A stretch of 64,000 bases of DNA from an uncultured Gammaproteobacteria bacterium (GTDB lineage Bacteria; Pseudomonadota; Gammaproteobacteria; Pseudomonadales; Pseudohongiellaceae), in the NCBI GenBank assembly GCA_913031035.1, contig CAJWGN010000002.1, positions 39,471 through 103,470 of the forward strand. Direction: 5' to 3'. The first letter of the stretch is position 1, and every line of letters begins with the position of its first letter. The position numbers and the translations under genes were made by a program. Under the pieces are notes generated by a model that saw nothing but the letters and a program-made list of their open reading frames with translations, ran no database searches and had not been told where the DNA came from. Shown here piece after piece: positions 27,289 through 35,886 of this stretch.

Positions 27289-28467
27289 TTAAGCAAGACC
27301 AAAAACTGGGCGCAGTCGTGTGCCTAAAGTGCTACCTATAAACGCAGCGACGAACCAGAGCCAGCCATGCATGCTGGTAGAAGATATACCACCGAAGTAA
27401 GCACCAATGTTACAGCCGTAGGCTATACGTGCTCCATAACCAAGAAGTAGCCCGCCAATAACTGCAGCCACTAATGACCGCATAGGCAGTTTAAATGATG
27501 GCGCGAACTTTCCTGCCATACTGGCGGCAAACAGAGCCCCTAAGATAATACCAAAGTTCATTACTGAGGTGATGTTGCTGTATACGCTGGCATCGAGCGA
27601 CGCGGCCTGACCGGCCCGCTCCCAGTAAGCCCAACCGGATACATCAAGGCCGAAAACACTACCAAGCTTTGCCCCCCATAGAGCGAACCCTGAAGTCACT
27701 CCCCACGGCCTGCCAGCGAGTAAAAGTGTCGACGCATTGACCACCGCTAGGGCCAAGGCACCTGCGATAAGCGTCCAAGGACCACGCAATAACGAAAAGG
27801 CCGGTTTAGTTTCTTCAGACAAAGAGCTGTGACGATGCTTTTCATAAGCCGCTGATGCAAACCAGACCACGCTAAACATAATAAGACTTATACCAATAGC
27901 TCCTACGCCACCGTAGTTTTCTAATAAGGAAAAGGGGGCGAGGCTTGGTCCGTTTTGCCACGAGCCCCAGTGCAATGTTCCAAGCACTGAACCCACAATA
28001 AAAAATACAAGTGTGACTAACATGCGTGCATTGCCGCCACCAACGGTGAACAAGGTGCCCGACGCACAGCCACCACCCAATTGCATACCAATACCAAACA
28101 TAAAGGCGCCGCAAACAACTCCCAAACTTAAGGGATTGACGTTACCTCGCAGACTTGTTCCGGCAAACTCGCCTTGGGAGATAAGGGGGACAAAGATTAC
28201 GACCGTCACCGCCAGCATAATCATTTGCGCACGCAGGCCAGCACCGCGCCCGGTGGTAACTATATTTCGCCAAGCAGCAGTGAAACCAAAGGCGGCGTGA
28301 TAAAGAATAATACCCGCGGTCAGACCCACCACGAAAAGCGCAGCTTGGCGCCAGCCATAGTTGATTGTCAAAAAGAAAAAAAGTACTGAACTGATAATGA
28401 GAGAAAAACCAACGCCGCGACGATTTCGGATTTCAGCGAAACTAGAACTATCAGTAGCTGTGGCCAT
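27289..28467 (-). CDS. tsuA: YeeE/YedE family thiosulfate transporter (TsuA-like)
   Basis: The 392-residue membrane protein has two YeeE/YedE repeats. The conserved cysteine motifs of thiosulfate channels are present: GIGMQLGGGCASGTLFTVGG in the first half and GYGARIAYGCNIGAYFGGIS in the second. About ten hydrophobic helices are seen. In TsuA/YeeE these cysteines line the path that passes thiosulfate by transient S-S-type interactions. AGGAGATC precedes the ATG. No rhodanese or TusA gene is adjacent, which usually accompanies TsuA as TsuB; instead a 54-residue DUF4177-like gene follows. Confidence 0.92.
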   Translation of the reverse strand: MATATDSSSFAEIRNRRGVGFSLIISSVLFFFLTINYGWRQAALFVVGLTAGIILYHAAFGFTAAWRNIVTTGRGAGLRAQMIMLAVTVVIFVPLISQGEFAGTSLRGNVNPLSLGVVCGAFMFGIGMQLGGGCASGTLFTVGGGNARMLVTLVFFIVGSVLGTLHWGSWQNGPSLAPFSLLENYGGVGAIGISLIMFSVVWFASAAYEKHRHSSLSEETKPAFSLLRGPWTLIAGALALAVVNASTLLLAGRPWGVTSGFALWGAKLGSVFGLDVSGWAYWERAGQAASLDASVYSNITSVMNFGIILGALFAASMAGKFAPSFKLPMRSLVAAVIGGLLLGYGARIAYGCNIGAYFGGISSTSMHGWLWFVAAFIGSTLGTRLRPVFGLA

Positions 28468-28586
28468 TTATGATCTCCTTTAGAGATTCTGATTATTGTA
28501 ACTATCTAGTGTGCTGGCCAGACTAGCCGCTAAAGTATGGAAAAAGGGAGCTCGAACTACGGTACATAGTACGCCTATTTCTTTTA

Positions 28587-28990
28587 TTAAATCCAAACAT
28601 CATTTTCTGCAGTTCGCACTCCACCACCTTCATCACCGGTATTAACAACGGCACGGGGCTCTGTAAGTAGCATTTCTACCTCTAACTCGGCGTAAGGCTT
28701 GTGTTCAACACCCTCCGGTAATACCTACATTTCGCCTTTAGCTAAGTCTACGTGGCAGTCTCTAAGATCAATTCGAAGATTGCCCTGCAGAACCATAAAG
28801 GTCGCGCCCGTGTCCTGGTGACTGTGCCAGATAAAAGTCTCCTTCGATCTTAACTGTCTTAACTGTCTTAACTGTCTTAACTGTCTTAACTGTCTTAACT
28901 TGATGGTCGTTCATCTGGACAATTACTAATGGTAGCCATTGCTCCCTAAACAACCTCAGCTTAGTTTCAAAAGAGATTCCGTAAAAATTG
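28587..28990 (-). pseudogene. Cupin-domain protein, broken by repeat expansion, frameshift and stop
   Basis: Reading across frames gives ISFETKLRLFREQWLPLVIV, QMNDHQVK, then five to six TVK triplets made by a nonamer repeat. IEGDF, IWHSHQDTGATFMVLQGN (cupin metal His pair), LRIDLRDCHVDLAKGEM, an in-frame TAG (28735-28737), VLPEGVEHKPYAELEVEMLL and TEPRAVVNTGDEGG follow, ending at TAA 28587. The shift before IWHSH fits one extra T in a T-run. Intact homologues are ~120-residue single-domain cupins. The start is unclear; a GTG near 28992 would be out of frame. Confidence 0.85.
28849..28900. repeat. Nonanucleotide tandem repeat (CTTAACTGT)n
   Basis: The 9-base unit is repeated 5.8 times without mismatch. 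On the reverse strand it adds in-frame Thr-Val-Lys triplets to the cupin gene after the motif QVK. Confidence 0.95.
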
Positions 28991-29023
28991 ATAATTCACC
29001 TACTAGAAAAGTTCCTCCAAGGG

Positions 29024-29470
29024 CTAGTCTGAACCGACCTGTCGAACCATTTCATTGGCCAGCACTGGAATACCATTGTAGGCGGTTTCAAATTCACTGG
29101 CGATTGCAAAACCAACAGCTTCGTAGAAACCAACGGCCAAATGATTCGATTTGACAACAAACAGTATTGCGAGGGAGCCAACCTGTTTAAGCAGATAATC
29201 TAACAATATCCGTCCTATTCCCTTGCCACGGCAATCTGGATGAACAAAAAACCCAGTGAGCTCGCTGCCTTTATAGGAACCGAATCCAACTATACCCTCA
29301 ATATCAAAGACAACAATATTAGAATCTTGTAGACTTTTTAGACGCTCTTTATCCAACTTCAAAGGAAGTAGTTCAAAGTCGTTATTTTCGTTTGAAAGTT
29401 CATCTTATTTCGACACACTGTAAATGTTAGAAATCGCGTCAAAATCCGTATCGTTAGACGTCCTGATCAT
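29024..29470 (-). pseudogene. GNAT acetyltransferase interrupted by one stop codon
   Basis: From ATG 29470 the frame reads MIRTSNDTDFDAISNIYSVSK and then TAA (29405-29407). It continues in the same frame as DELSNENNDFELLPLKLDKE, VFDIEGIVGFGSYKGSELTG, the acetyl-CoA loop VHPDCRGKGIGRILLDYLL, and VKSNHLAVGFYEAVGF. Except for the single stop it is a complete ~148-residue GNAT. Restart at the internal ATG 29362 would give a 112-residue protein that keeps the CoA loop but loses the first strand and helix, so some function is conceivable. Confidence 0.82.
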
Positions 29471-29753
29471 TTGGCGCCTTCTTAATTATTTTCGTGCGAA
29501 TGGCGTAGCTGGTAATGCTTAGAATCAAAGGAGTGAGCACGAAAGCTTAACTATCCTTTGGTTTTTCACATCATTTGCGGGGGACTCTCCGTTGAGCATC
29601 CTATTGTAAAGGTCGGCAAAAATGCGATCGCTCACAATCGGCATTGTCATTGATTCAAGCTCGAAGATAAGGTCTTGATAAGCAGCCGCTTCAAGAACAC
29701 AGGGATGCAAAGCGGTCCATTGGGAACTCTATCTAATTTATAGGCCAATCAAT
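29471..29753. other. Stretch with an unrecognised 61-codon reverse frame
   Basis: A reverse frame at 29525-29710 (ending SDRIFADLYNRMLNGESPAN...) has plausible protein composition and continues open upstream for a few codons, but no start with a ribosome site and no family are recognised. In this graveyard it may be a further gene fragment. Confidence 0.3.
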
Positions 29754-29824
29754 ATCAACATTTAAAATGACCGCGGTGCCACCTATTATTTCGGCGATCA
29801 TAGCTAGTCATTTTAAATGTTGAT
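29754..29824. repeat. 18-bp perfect inverted repeat with 35-base spacer
   Basis: The arms ATCAACATTTAAAATGAC (29754-29771) and GTCATTTTAAATGTTGAT (29807-29824) are exact reverse complements. There is no T-run on either side, and the spacer is not self-complementary. No transposase lies nearby; it could be a small non-autonomous element, a regulatory hairpin, or the border of a former insertion. Confidence 0.85.
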
Positions 29825-29920
29825 TTTTCATTATTGCTCTGTCACGGTAAATTCACCTTTAAAGATCGAAGATACTTTTAGCAACAATGGCATTGAGCGG
29901 CTTCATTACCAGCGCCTGAT

Positions 29921-29947
29921 GGCTATGGCTATGGCTATGGCTATGGC
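29921..29947. repeat. Hexanucleotide tandem repeat (GGCTAT)n
   Basis: The unit GGCTAT occurs 4.5 times perfectly. It overlaps the predicted 3' end of the DUF1971 pseudogene, supplying its terminal TAG. Confidence 0.92.
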
Positions 29948-30242
29948 AGGATAAGTAGAGAAAAACAATTTACGAAAAACTCGACATGAAACCGAACATT
30001 CCTTTGCGGTTCCACTACGTGAACAATAGTAGGCTTGACCACATCGAATTTTTCACAAGATAAAGGTAACTCTTCAAATTCTGGCTCTAGAATTCTATAA
30101 GTTAGATTGCCGCCGGTTAGCTTAAGTTTATCTCAGGTTCCTTCCTTAGTCTGATGTGCTTTCAGCATACCAGCGGGAACTGTCTCCCCGGTGAACTCAG
30201 GCACTTTTTATAAGACTGGACAGACGAATGAATTTCTTTCAC
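29941..30242 (-). pseudogene. DUF1971 (TehB-associated-type) protein with in-frame TGA and frameshift
   Basis: The reverse strand gives KEIHSSVQSYKKC from GTG 30242. After a one-base change it reads PEFTGETVPAGMLKAHQTKE, GT, TGA (30133-30135), DKLKLTGGNLTYRILEPEFE and VKPTIVHVVEPQRNVRFHVE. This matches the whole ~90-residue DUF1971 domain, which appears alone or fused to TehB. The TGA sits where the family has Trp (GxWxKL), a one-base TGG to TGA change. The other stops in this region are TAG and TAA, so there is no reason to suspect recoding. Confidence 0.83.
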
Positions 30243-30401
30243 AAGCTATCTCACTCCCTATAAAAAGTTATTTTATTCCTATTGTTTTGTGAAGAGTTAA
30301 GAAGTGGGTTAGCCCTGATATGTATTCGCTGATGCTTCGCAGCTCAGGCGCTCAATTTGAGCGCCATGTTAAAATCATTTCTGTTTGCTTACCTTGAAGA
30401 A

Positions 30402-32750
30402 CTAAAATCTTAAAATTTGCTCACTCACTAGATCTTGCTCAATTTCACTCTCTGTAAATGGCAGTTTGATCCATTCGCTATTGGAATAGAGCTTGGTTAA
30501 ATCCGAATAGTGAGGAGAGTCAGGCTCAGGAGATTGGGAGTAAGTAAGCACCGCTTCAGCATTTGGCGTGCCGTCGTCATTCCAAGTTACGGTTTGAATA
30601 TAGCTGTTACCGTGCGTAATTGGGCTATAACCTTTTGACTCTTCGTTTAGTCGCGCAGTTATAACGCTGAACATGCCGGCGCGGCCTGAGCCTCCCGGTA
30701 TGCCTATTTTTTCGCCGTTTCGCACTGCAAACTGAACATCGCCCCATTTGGCATCAATGGGTATATCGAGTTCATTTAGTGATTCAACAGCCGTACTCAA
30801 TGCCCCTGCGACAAGCTCAAGCGTCGCCGGGTTTTCAAGGGTCAGTCCACGAGGCGTATTGATTGGGTCATCCAAATCAAAGGGCACTGCATAATGTTGA
30901 TTTAGCCCTTTTGCTGCGGTCCAAAACTCATTGAAAATGTGGGCGCCGACGCTGTCTATGTCTTGGCGCCGATCCCATTGGCTTAGTACTTCACAGGCCT
31001 CACTTACCTGCGTATCCGTCTGGGCTTTACAAACCGTTAATACATCGTCTAGAAAAAGCTCAGCGCCATAGTGGCGATGACTAAACAGTAAATCCTCTAC
31101 CGATTGTTGGCTGAATTTGTCGCCGGTTTTTAATAGTTCACCTACAAATTTGAGTCCAGCTCGGGTGCGCAAGGAACGAGATGATTGTTCGTTACCAATT
31201 ATTGGTGAATAGCCTTCTAGGCGGTTTTCAGGATTTGATAGCCAATAGGAGTCATTCATATTGCTAACGTAGTTTTCAGTAATCAGGCTAGGCTGTTGGG
31301 TAGGAGGCATCAATCCTGGATGGGCGGCACTGGGGTCTACCTGCCAATCACAGCTTGGATCTGATCCATTTAATGTGATTGCTCTGCGGCCGCCAGCTCC
31401 TTCTTGACCAACCTCACAGCGCTCAATTAGCTCTGCTGATACATTAGGAATAGCAGACATATCAGCGTAAAGCGCACCACCGGAGCTGTCGGCAGCAATT
31501 GTATTAACGAAAGCGGCTGCTTGATACTGACCAAGCGCATCTCGAAGTTCTGACACGTTCTGTGCATTTTGCATTGCTCTATACTGATCGCCACTGCGGT
31601 AGTTTTCATAATTCACATCGCGCATGACATAAACATAGCGATCTGACCAAGGCGTAGTTTTACTCACTACCACCGGGCCTAGGTGAGTCATATAGACGGT
31701 GCGGTTAACCAAGCCGTTTTCAGTTTCCACATCAACATTAATCGGCTCTATTGCGCGTACTTCATCACCTAACCGGTAAGACAGTGAATCACCTGCCACC
31801 AGATCTAGGCGAAACATAGTGAAACGAAGTGCTGTGGACACGGTATGAGTCCACGCTACTTTTTCGGTAAAACCTATGGCTATTCGCTGAGTAGAAATGA
31901 GGCCAACACCCATTACATCCATTTCACCTGGCAAAGTAAGATGCGCCATATGAAACCGTGACGCTCCATGCCAAGGATAGTGGGGGTTGCCTAATAACAC
32001 GCCGCGGCCATTCTCAGTTAATTCACTGCCGAATGCTAAGGCGTTGCTGCCAACCATATCTGGGTCAACAAATAGATCCATGGTATCCAGTGATGCTAAT
32101 TCCATGCCCGGCGCAGCAGTTGCTATCTCGGCTGTAACGCGGCCCAAGCCATAGCGGATGCCAGAGCCTAACGCGAGCTTAGCGAGATCGTTTACATCGA
32201 TAGGTTTAACCCAGTCGGCCCCGTTACAAGAGGCCGGTAGCTGGCCTTTTTTCACCTCTAAAAAGTTGTTGTAACCGGCCGCATAGCCTTTATCCATTTC
32301 TTTGTTATCTTGGCTGGAACTGGCTAAGTATTCGTCAATTTTACCGGGATGAAGCAAGGCTTTATGGAACGCATCGCCATTAATATTTCGCTCAGAATCA
32401 CCAAAGTATTTGGCCTTTTCTCCACGTACAGTGATCAATTCTTTTGCAAGCACGCAAACAGTATTAGTTGCTACAGCATGAGCAAATCCATAGCCCAAGC
32501 CTTCCCATGATTCAGCCTTTACATGAGGTATACCATGGCTAGTAAATCGCAGCTGCACTTCGTTTTGAATAGTAGTGACAGTAGATTCGGCTTGGGCAAT
32601 TGTTAGGTCATTATCCACTGCAGCCTGCTCCATCGCTGGTTGCTCTGAACACGCCGCCAACAAAAAAGCAAAATTGAGTAAGGTGAGCTTACCAACGCGA
32701 ATGAAAAACCGGCTTTTGGTTTGCTTAAATTGTCTAAGTAATGGAATCAT
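30402..32750 (-). CDS. Penicillin acylase family N-terminal-nucleophile hydrolase, lipoprotein
   Basis: The 782-residue precursor has a lipobox (LAFLLAAC-type, Cys34), so the product should be membrane-attached. The alpha-chain region contains HGIPHVKAESWEGLGYGFAH. The maturation site is MVGSNALAFG, with Gly234/Ser235 as the cleavage site and nucleophile, followed by LLGNPHYPWHGASRFHMAHL and the beta-chain core AFVNTIAADSSGGALYADMS. Order and length match PvdQ/QuiP/AHL-acylase relatives of penicillin G acylase. It hydrolyses an amide such as an acyl-homoserine lactone or another N-acyl compound; the substrate is unknown. No luxI/luxR gene is nearby. Confidence 0.92.
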   Translation of the reverse strand: MIPLLRQFKQTKSRFFIRVGKLTLLNFAFLLAACSEQPAMEQAAVDNDLTIAQAESTVTTIQNEVQLRFTSHGIPHVKAESWEGLGYGFAHAVATNTVCVLAKELITVRGEKAKYFGDSERNINGDAFHKALLHPGKIDEYLASSSQDNKEMDKGYAAGYNNFLEVKKGQLPASCNGADWVKPIDVNDLAKLALGSGIRYGLGRVTAEIATAAPGMELASLDTMDLFVDPDMVGSNALAFGSELTENGRGVLLGNPHYPWHGASRFHMAHLTLPGEMDVMGVGLISTQRIAIGFTEKVAWTHTVSTALRFTMFRLDLVAGDSLSYRLGDEVRAIEPINVDVETENGLVNRTVYMTHLGPVVVSKTTPWSDRYVYVMRDVNYENYRSGDQYRAMQNAQNVSELRDALGQYQAAAFVNTIAADSSGGALYADMSAIPNVSAELIERCEVGQEGAGGRRAITLNGSDPSCDWQVDPSAAHPGLMPPTQQPSLITENYVSNMNDSYWLSNPENRLEGYSPIIGNEQSSRSLRTRAGLKFVGELLKTGDKFSQQSVEDLLFSHRHYGAELFLDDVLTVCKAQTDTQVSEACEVLSQWDRRQDIDSVGAHIFNEFWTAAKGLNQHYAVPFDLDDPINTPRGLTLENPATLELVAGALSTAVESLNELDIPIDAKWGDVQFAVRNGEKIGIPGGSGRAGMFSVITARLNEESKGYSPITHGNSYIQTVTWNDDGTPNAEAVLTYSQSPEPDSPHYSDLTKLYSNSEWIKLPFTESEIEQDLVSEQILRF

Positions 32751-33043
32751 GTCGTTGACCTTTTTTTGAAAGCATCGTATATCGCAGCACTTTTATAGCG
32801 CTGTTAGTGCTTCTGCATAATGAGAAAGTTAATTGCCCTTTCATTTGAGCTTACGCCTTATTTGTATTGGTTAAAAGATTTAGACATTCCTCTTCAATTC
32901 CTAGCATTCAGCTAAATCCGCCCTTCAAGCCTTTCACTCATAGAAATTAGCCTGATTTACTAATTATGCGGAGTCTCTAGCCGTTTATGCCACTGCCTGT
33001 ATAATCTCGTCTCAACAGAATTTTGCACAAAGTGAGACTTGCT

Positions 33044-34231
33044 ATGAGTGATACAAATGACCCGATAGTTATCGTTGGCCAGGCCCGCACCCCGATTGGG
33101 GGGCTTGTAGGAGATTTATCTGGGGTTAGCGCCACCGCTCTTGGCTCTACCGCGATAAGTGCGGCAGTTTCCCGCGCCGGATTGGAAGCCGATGCCGTAG
33201 ACGAAGTGATAATGGGCTGCGTGCTACCCGCCGGTGTCGGTCAGGCACCTGCTCGGCAAGCCGCCTTAGGCGCAGGCCTGCCCAAATCTGCTGGTTGCAC
33301 CACGATAAATAAAGTCTGCGGCTCTGGCATGAAATCAATAATGCTTGCCCACGACCTACTGATAGCGGGCACTAACAAGGTTATGGTTGCCGGCGGCATG
33401 GAAAGCATGAGTCGGGCCCCTCATCTTATCCCTCAGGCCCGAACAGGCTATCGTTTTGGCCATGGCAAGCTGCTAGACCACATGGCATTCGATGGGCTAG
33501 AAGACGCCTATGAGGGCGAGGCGATGGGTGTATACGCAGAATCATGCGCAGACAAATACAGCTTCACTCGTGAAGCACAGGATGAGTACGCTATCACCTC
33601 GTTAAAGCGTGCCCAAGCTGCTATCGAATCTGGTGCCTTTGAAGAAGAGATCACGCCTGTTAGTTATACTAGTCGCGGCAAAGAAATTAGAGTGACTCAA
33701 GACGAGCAGCCTATGAAGGCTAGCTTCGATAAGATTCCAAAGTTACGACCAGCTTTCAAGAAAGATGGAACTGTGACCGCGGCGAATGCCAGCTCAATTT
33801 CAGACGGAGCGGCGGCGGTCGTGTTAATGAAGCTGTCAGAGGCTACTGCGAGAGGCTTAACCCCCTTGGCAAAAATCATAGCCCATACCTCTCATTCACA
33901 GCTACCTAGTGAATTTACGATGGCACCGATTGGAGCCTTAAGTGCGCTGTTTAAGAAAACAGGCTGGGACAAAGATTCAGTCGACCTGTTTGAAATAAAC
34001 GAAGCATTTGCTGTCGTGCCCATGGCCGCAATGGAAGAGCACAAGCTTGATCACAACAAGGTGAACGTCAATGGTGGGGCCTGCGCCCTAGGTCACCCTA
34101 TTGGCTGTTCTGGAACTCGCATTGTGGTCACGCTGATCGCAGCACTTGCCAAACGAAATAAAAAACGTGGCATCGCCTCCCTGTGTATCGGTGGAGGGGA
34201 GGCGACGGCTTTGGCTGTTGAACTTTTTTAG
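33044..34231 (+). CDS. atoB: Acetyl-CoA C-acetyltransferase (thiolase)
   Basis: From ATG 33044 the protein has 395 residues. The acylation Cys lies in INKVCGSGMKS (Cys92). MAGGMESMSRAPH-like and ANASSISDGAAAVVLM blocks are present. The C-terminal catalytic motifs EINEAFAVVPM and NVNGGACALGHPIGCSGTRI carry the His and second Cys. It condenses two acetyl-CoA or cleaves acetoacetyl-CoA. A TTG at 33023 would add seven residues and is less likely. It precedes an acyl-CoA dehydrogenase by 83 bp, which suggests degradation of fatty or branched-chain acyl-CoA. Confidence 0.94.
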   Translation: MSDTNDPIVIVGQARTPIGGLVGDLSGVSATALGSTAISAAVSRAGLEADAVDEVIMGCVLPAGVGQAPARQAALGAGLPKSAGCTTINKVCGSGMKSIMLAHDLLIAGTNKVMVAGGMESMSRAPHLIPQARTGYRFGHGKLLDHMAFDGLEDAYEGEAMGVYAESCADKYSFTREAQDEYAITSLKRAQAAIESGAFEEEITPVSYTSRGKEIRVTQDEQPMKASFDKIPKLRPAFKKDGTVTAANASSISDGAAAVVLMKLSEATARGLTPLAKIIAHTSHSQLPSEFTMAPIGALSALFKKTGWDKDSVDLFEINEAFAVVPMAAMEEHKLDHNKVNVNGGACALGHPIGCSGTRIVVTLIAALAKRNKKRGIASLCIGGGEATALAVELF

Positions 34232-34314
34232 AGTTTAAAATCTGCACCTAAACTTACATCAGAGCCTACCGTCAAACCATACAATAGCAACTTTTCTTGA
34301 GGTGATCCTACGCC

Positions 34315-35442
34315 ATGATTTTTAACGAAGAACAAAGCCTAATCCAGCAGACAGCCCGTCAGTATGTGGCCGAGAAAATCACTCCGTTTGCTGCTGGCTG
34401 GGACCAACAAAAAACTTTTCCTCGCGATGCGCTAAACGGATTAGCCCAGCTCGGCTTCTATGGCATGCTGGTACCCGAGCAATGGGGTGGTTGTGATATT
34501 GGCTATACCTCTGCGGCGATTGTGTTAGAAGAAATTGCAGCTGGTGATGCAGCTTGCTCAACCATTATCAGTGTTACCAACTCTGTTGGCTGTATGCCTA
34601 TTTTTGAATTTGGTGATGAGTGGCAAAAAAATGAATTTCTTAAGCCTCTTGCATCCGGTGAAAAATTAGCCGCGTTTTGTTTAACAGAGCCACAGGCTGG
34701 TAGTGATGCCGCAAATATAAAAACCAAGGCCGTTCTCGATGCTAGCGAATATGTTCTTAACGGCACAAAACAATTTATTACATCTGGCAAGAATGCAGAC
34801 ATTGCGATTGTCTTTGCTGTAACCGACCCAGAGGCCGGAAAAAGAGGCATTAGCGCATTTATTGTTCCAACCAATACACCTGGCTATATTGTAAGCAGTG
34901 TTGAAGACAAGCTTGGTCAACATGCCTCTGACACCTGTCAAATAACGTTTGAGGACTGCCGTATTCCATCGACTAACCTGTTGGGGGAAGAAGGCCAAGG
35001 CTATAAAATTGCCTTAGCTAACTTAGAAGGCGGGCGAATTGGCATAGCGGCCCAGTGCGTGGGCATTGCGCGTGCAGCACTCGAGGCGGCACTATTGTTT
35101 TCCAAAGAGCGCTCAGCTTTTGGAAATCCCATTGCTGATTATCAGAGCATTTCGTTTAAACTTGCTGAAATGGCCACTCAAATAGAAGCCGCTAGGCAGC
35201 TTATATTTCATGCGGCTCAGCTCAAAGATCAGGGCTTGCCCTGTTTGACCCAAGCGTCAATGGCAAAGCTATTTGCCTCCGAAATTTCTGAAAAAGTGTG
35301 CTCCGAAGCGATTCATATTCATGGCGGCTATGGCTACCTTAAAGACTTCCCGGTAGAACGTTTTTTTCGCGACGTAAAAGTTTGTCAGATATATGAAGGC
35401 ACCAACGAAGTTCAAAAGATGGTGATTAGCCGATCTCTTTAA
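34315..35442 (+). CDS. Acyl-CoA dehydrogenase
   Basis: The 375-residue flavoprotein shows the family order. The N-terminal helical domain (TARQYVAEKITPFAAGWDQQ) is followed by FCLTEPQAGSDAANIKTKA in the beta domain, IALANLEGGRIGIAAQCVGI, and CSEAIHIHGGYGYLKDFPVE. The terminal YEGTNEVQKMVISRSL contains the likely catalytic Glu. Length and motifs fit short/branched-chain or isobutyryl/butyryl-CoA dehydrogenases. GAGGTGA lies about 10 bases before the ATG. Likely in one operon with the thiolase. A hairpin at 35495-35530 follows. Confidence 0.94.
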   Translation: MIFNEEQSLIQQTARQYVAEKITPFAAGWDQQKTFPRDALNGLAQLGFYGMLVPEQWGGCDIGYTSAAIVLEEIAAGDAACSTIISVTNSVGCMPIFEFGDEWQKNEFLKPLASGEKLAAFCLTEPQAGSDAANIKTKAVLDASEYVLNGTKQFITSGKNADIAIVFAVTDPEAGKRGISAFIVPTNTPGYIVSSVEDKLGQHASDTCQITFEDCRIPSTNLLGEEGQGYKIALANLEGGRIGIAAQCVGIARAALEAALLFSKERSAFGNPIADYQSISFKLAEMATQIEAARQLIFHAAQLKDQGLPCLTQASMAKLFASEISEKVCSEAIHIHGGYGYLKDFPVERFFRDVKVCQIYEGTNEVQKMVISRSL

Positions 35443-35494
35443 CTCCGATTATCCGAGATGTATTTATCTCTAAGTTACTATAAAATTATCCAAA

Positions 35495-35530
35495 AAACCG
35501 ATGACATAGAGACACGTCTCTCCTCGGTTT
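35495..35530 (+). terminator. Putative terminator hairpin after the acyl-CoA dehydrogenase
   Basis: The outer stem AAACCGA (35495-35501) pairs with TCGGTTT (35524-35530), and the inner stem GAGAC (35509-35513) with GTCTC (35516-35520). The right arm ends in three T only, so a bidirectional or weak terminator is possible. Confidence 0.55.
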
Positions 35531-35624
35531 AGTACCAAGGCCCGACTGGCACAAACAACCAAAACGCCACAGCGATTACAGCAGGAATTACCATTAAGAT
35601 TACCATTGTTTTTACCCTGATCAT
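35529..35624 (-). CDS. Possible 31-residue single-helix membrane protein
   Basis: ATG 35624 to TAA 35529 encodes MIRVKTMVILMVIPAVIAVA followed by FWLFVPVGPWY. It is one transmembrane helix with two basic residues before it. CGGGGT lies 8-12 bases upstream of the start. No family is recognised. A second tiny membrane-like ORF lies 170 bp upstream on the same strand. Confidence 0.4.
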   Translation of the reverse strand: MIRVKTMVILMVIPAVIAVAFWLFVPVGPWY

Positions 35625-35790
35625 TTTTTTACCCCGGTTTGTATACTATTTATTCAGATTTATCTTTCACTGATTTTTTACCCTTCAATTAATCTCTGTT
35701 TTATCTTTAGCTCATCTATTAACTCCATTTATCCGTTACCTGCCTTTGCTAATTCTGTCATTGAATCGGCACACCATTAGCACCGAGCAG

Positions 35791-35886
35791 TCATTGGACG
35801 CGCCCAGTCACATCACCAAAAATAAACATGGCCAATATGACAATAGCGCAAGTGATTGCTTTGAACTCCCAGCCATTACCTAGCAC
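35791..35886 (-). CDS. Possible 31-residue membrane peptide overlapping the PPOX gene end
   Basis: GTG 35886 to TGA 35791 encodes VLGNGWEFKAITCAIVILAM then FIFGDVTGRVQ, one hydrophobic helix. The start overlaps the last codons of the frameshifted PPOX gene, compatible with coupled translation. No homologue is known to me. Evidence is only composition and position. Confidence 0.3.
   Translation of the reverse strand: MLGNGWEFKAITCAIVILAMFIFGDVTGRVQ

Noticed and set aside
28849-28900. Regular repeat that might suggest a CRISPR array
   Set aside because: It is a pure 9-base tandem repeat without spacers and it lies in a cupin coding frame.
29525-29710. 61-codon reverse frame in the second graveyard
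   Set aside because: Composition is plausible but there is no family match or start signal; not called as a gene.
29941-30242. Stop-codon recoding of TGA as Trp
   Set aside because: Nearby dead genes use TAG and TAA as internal stops, and all other genes in the window read normally with the standard code.
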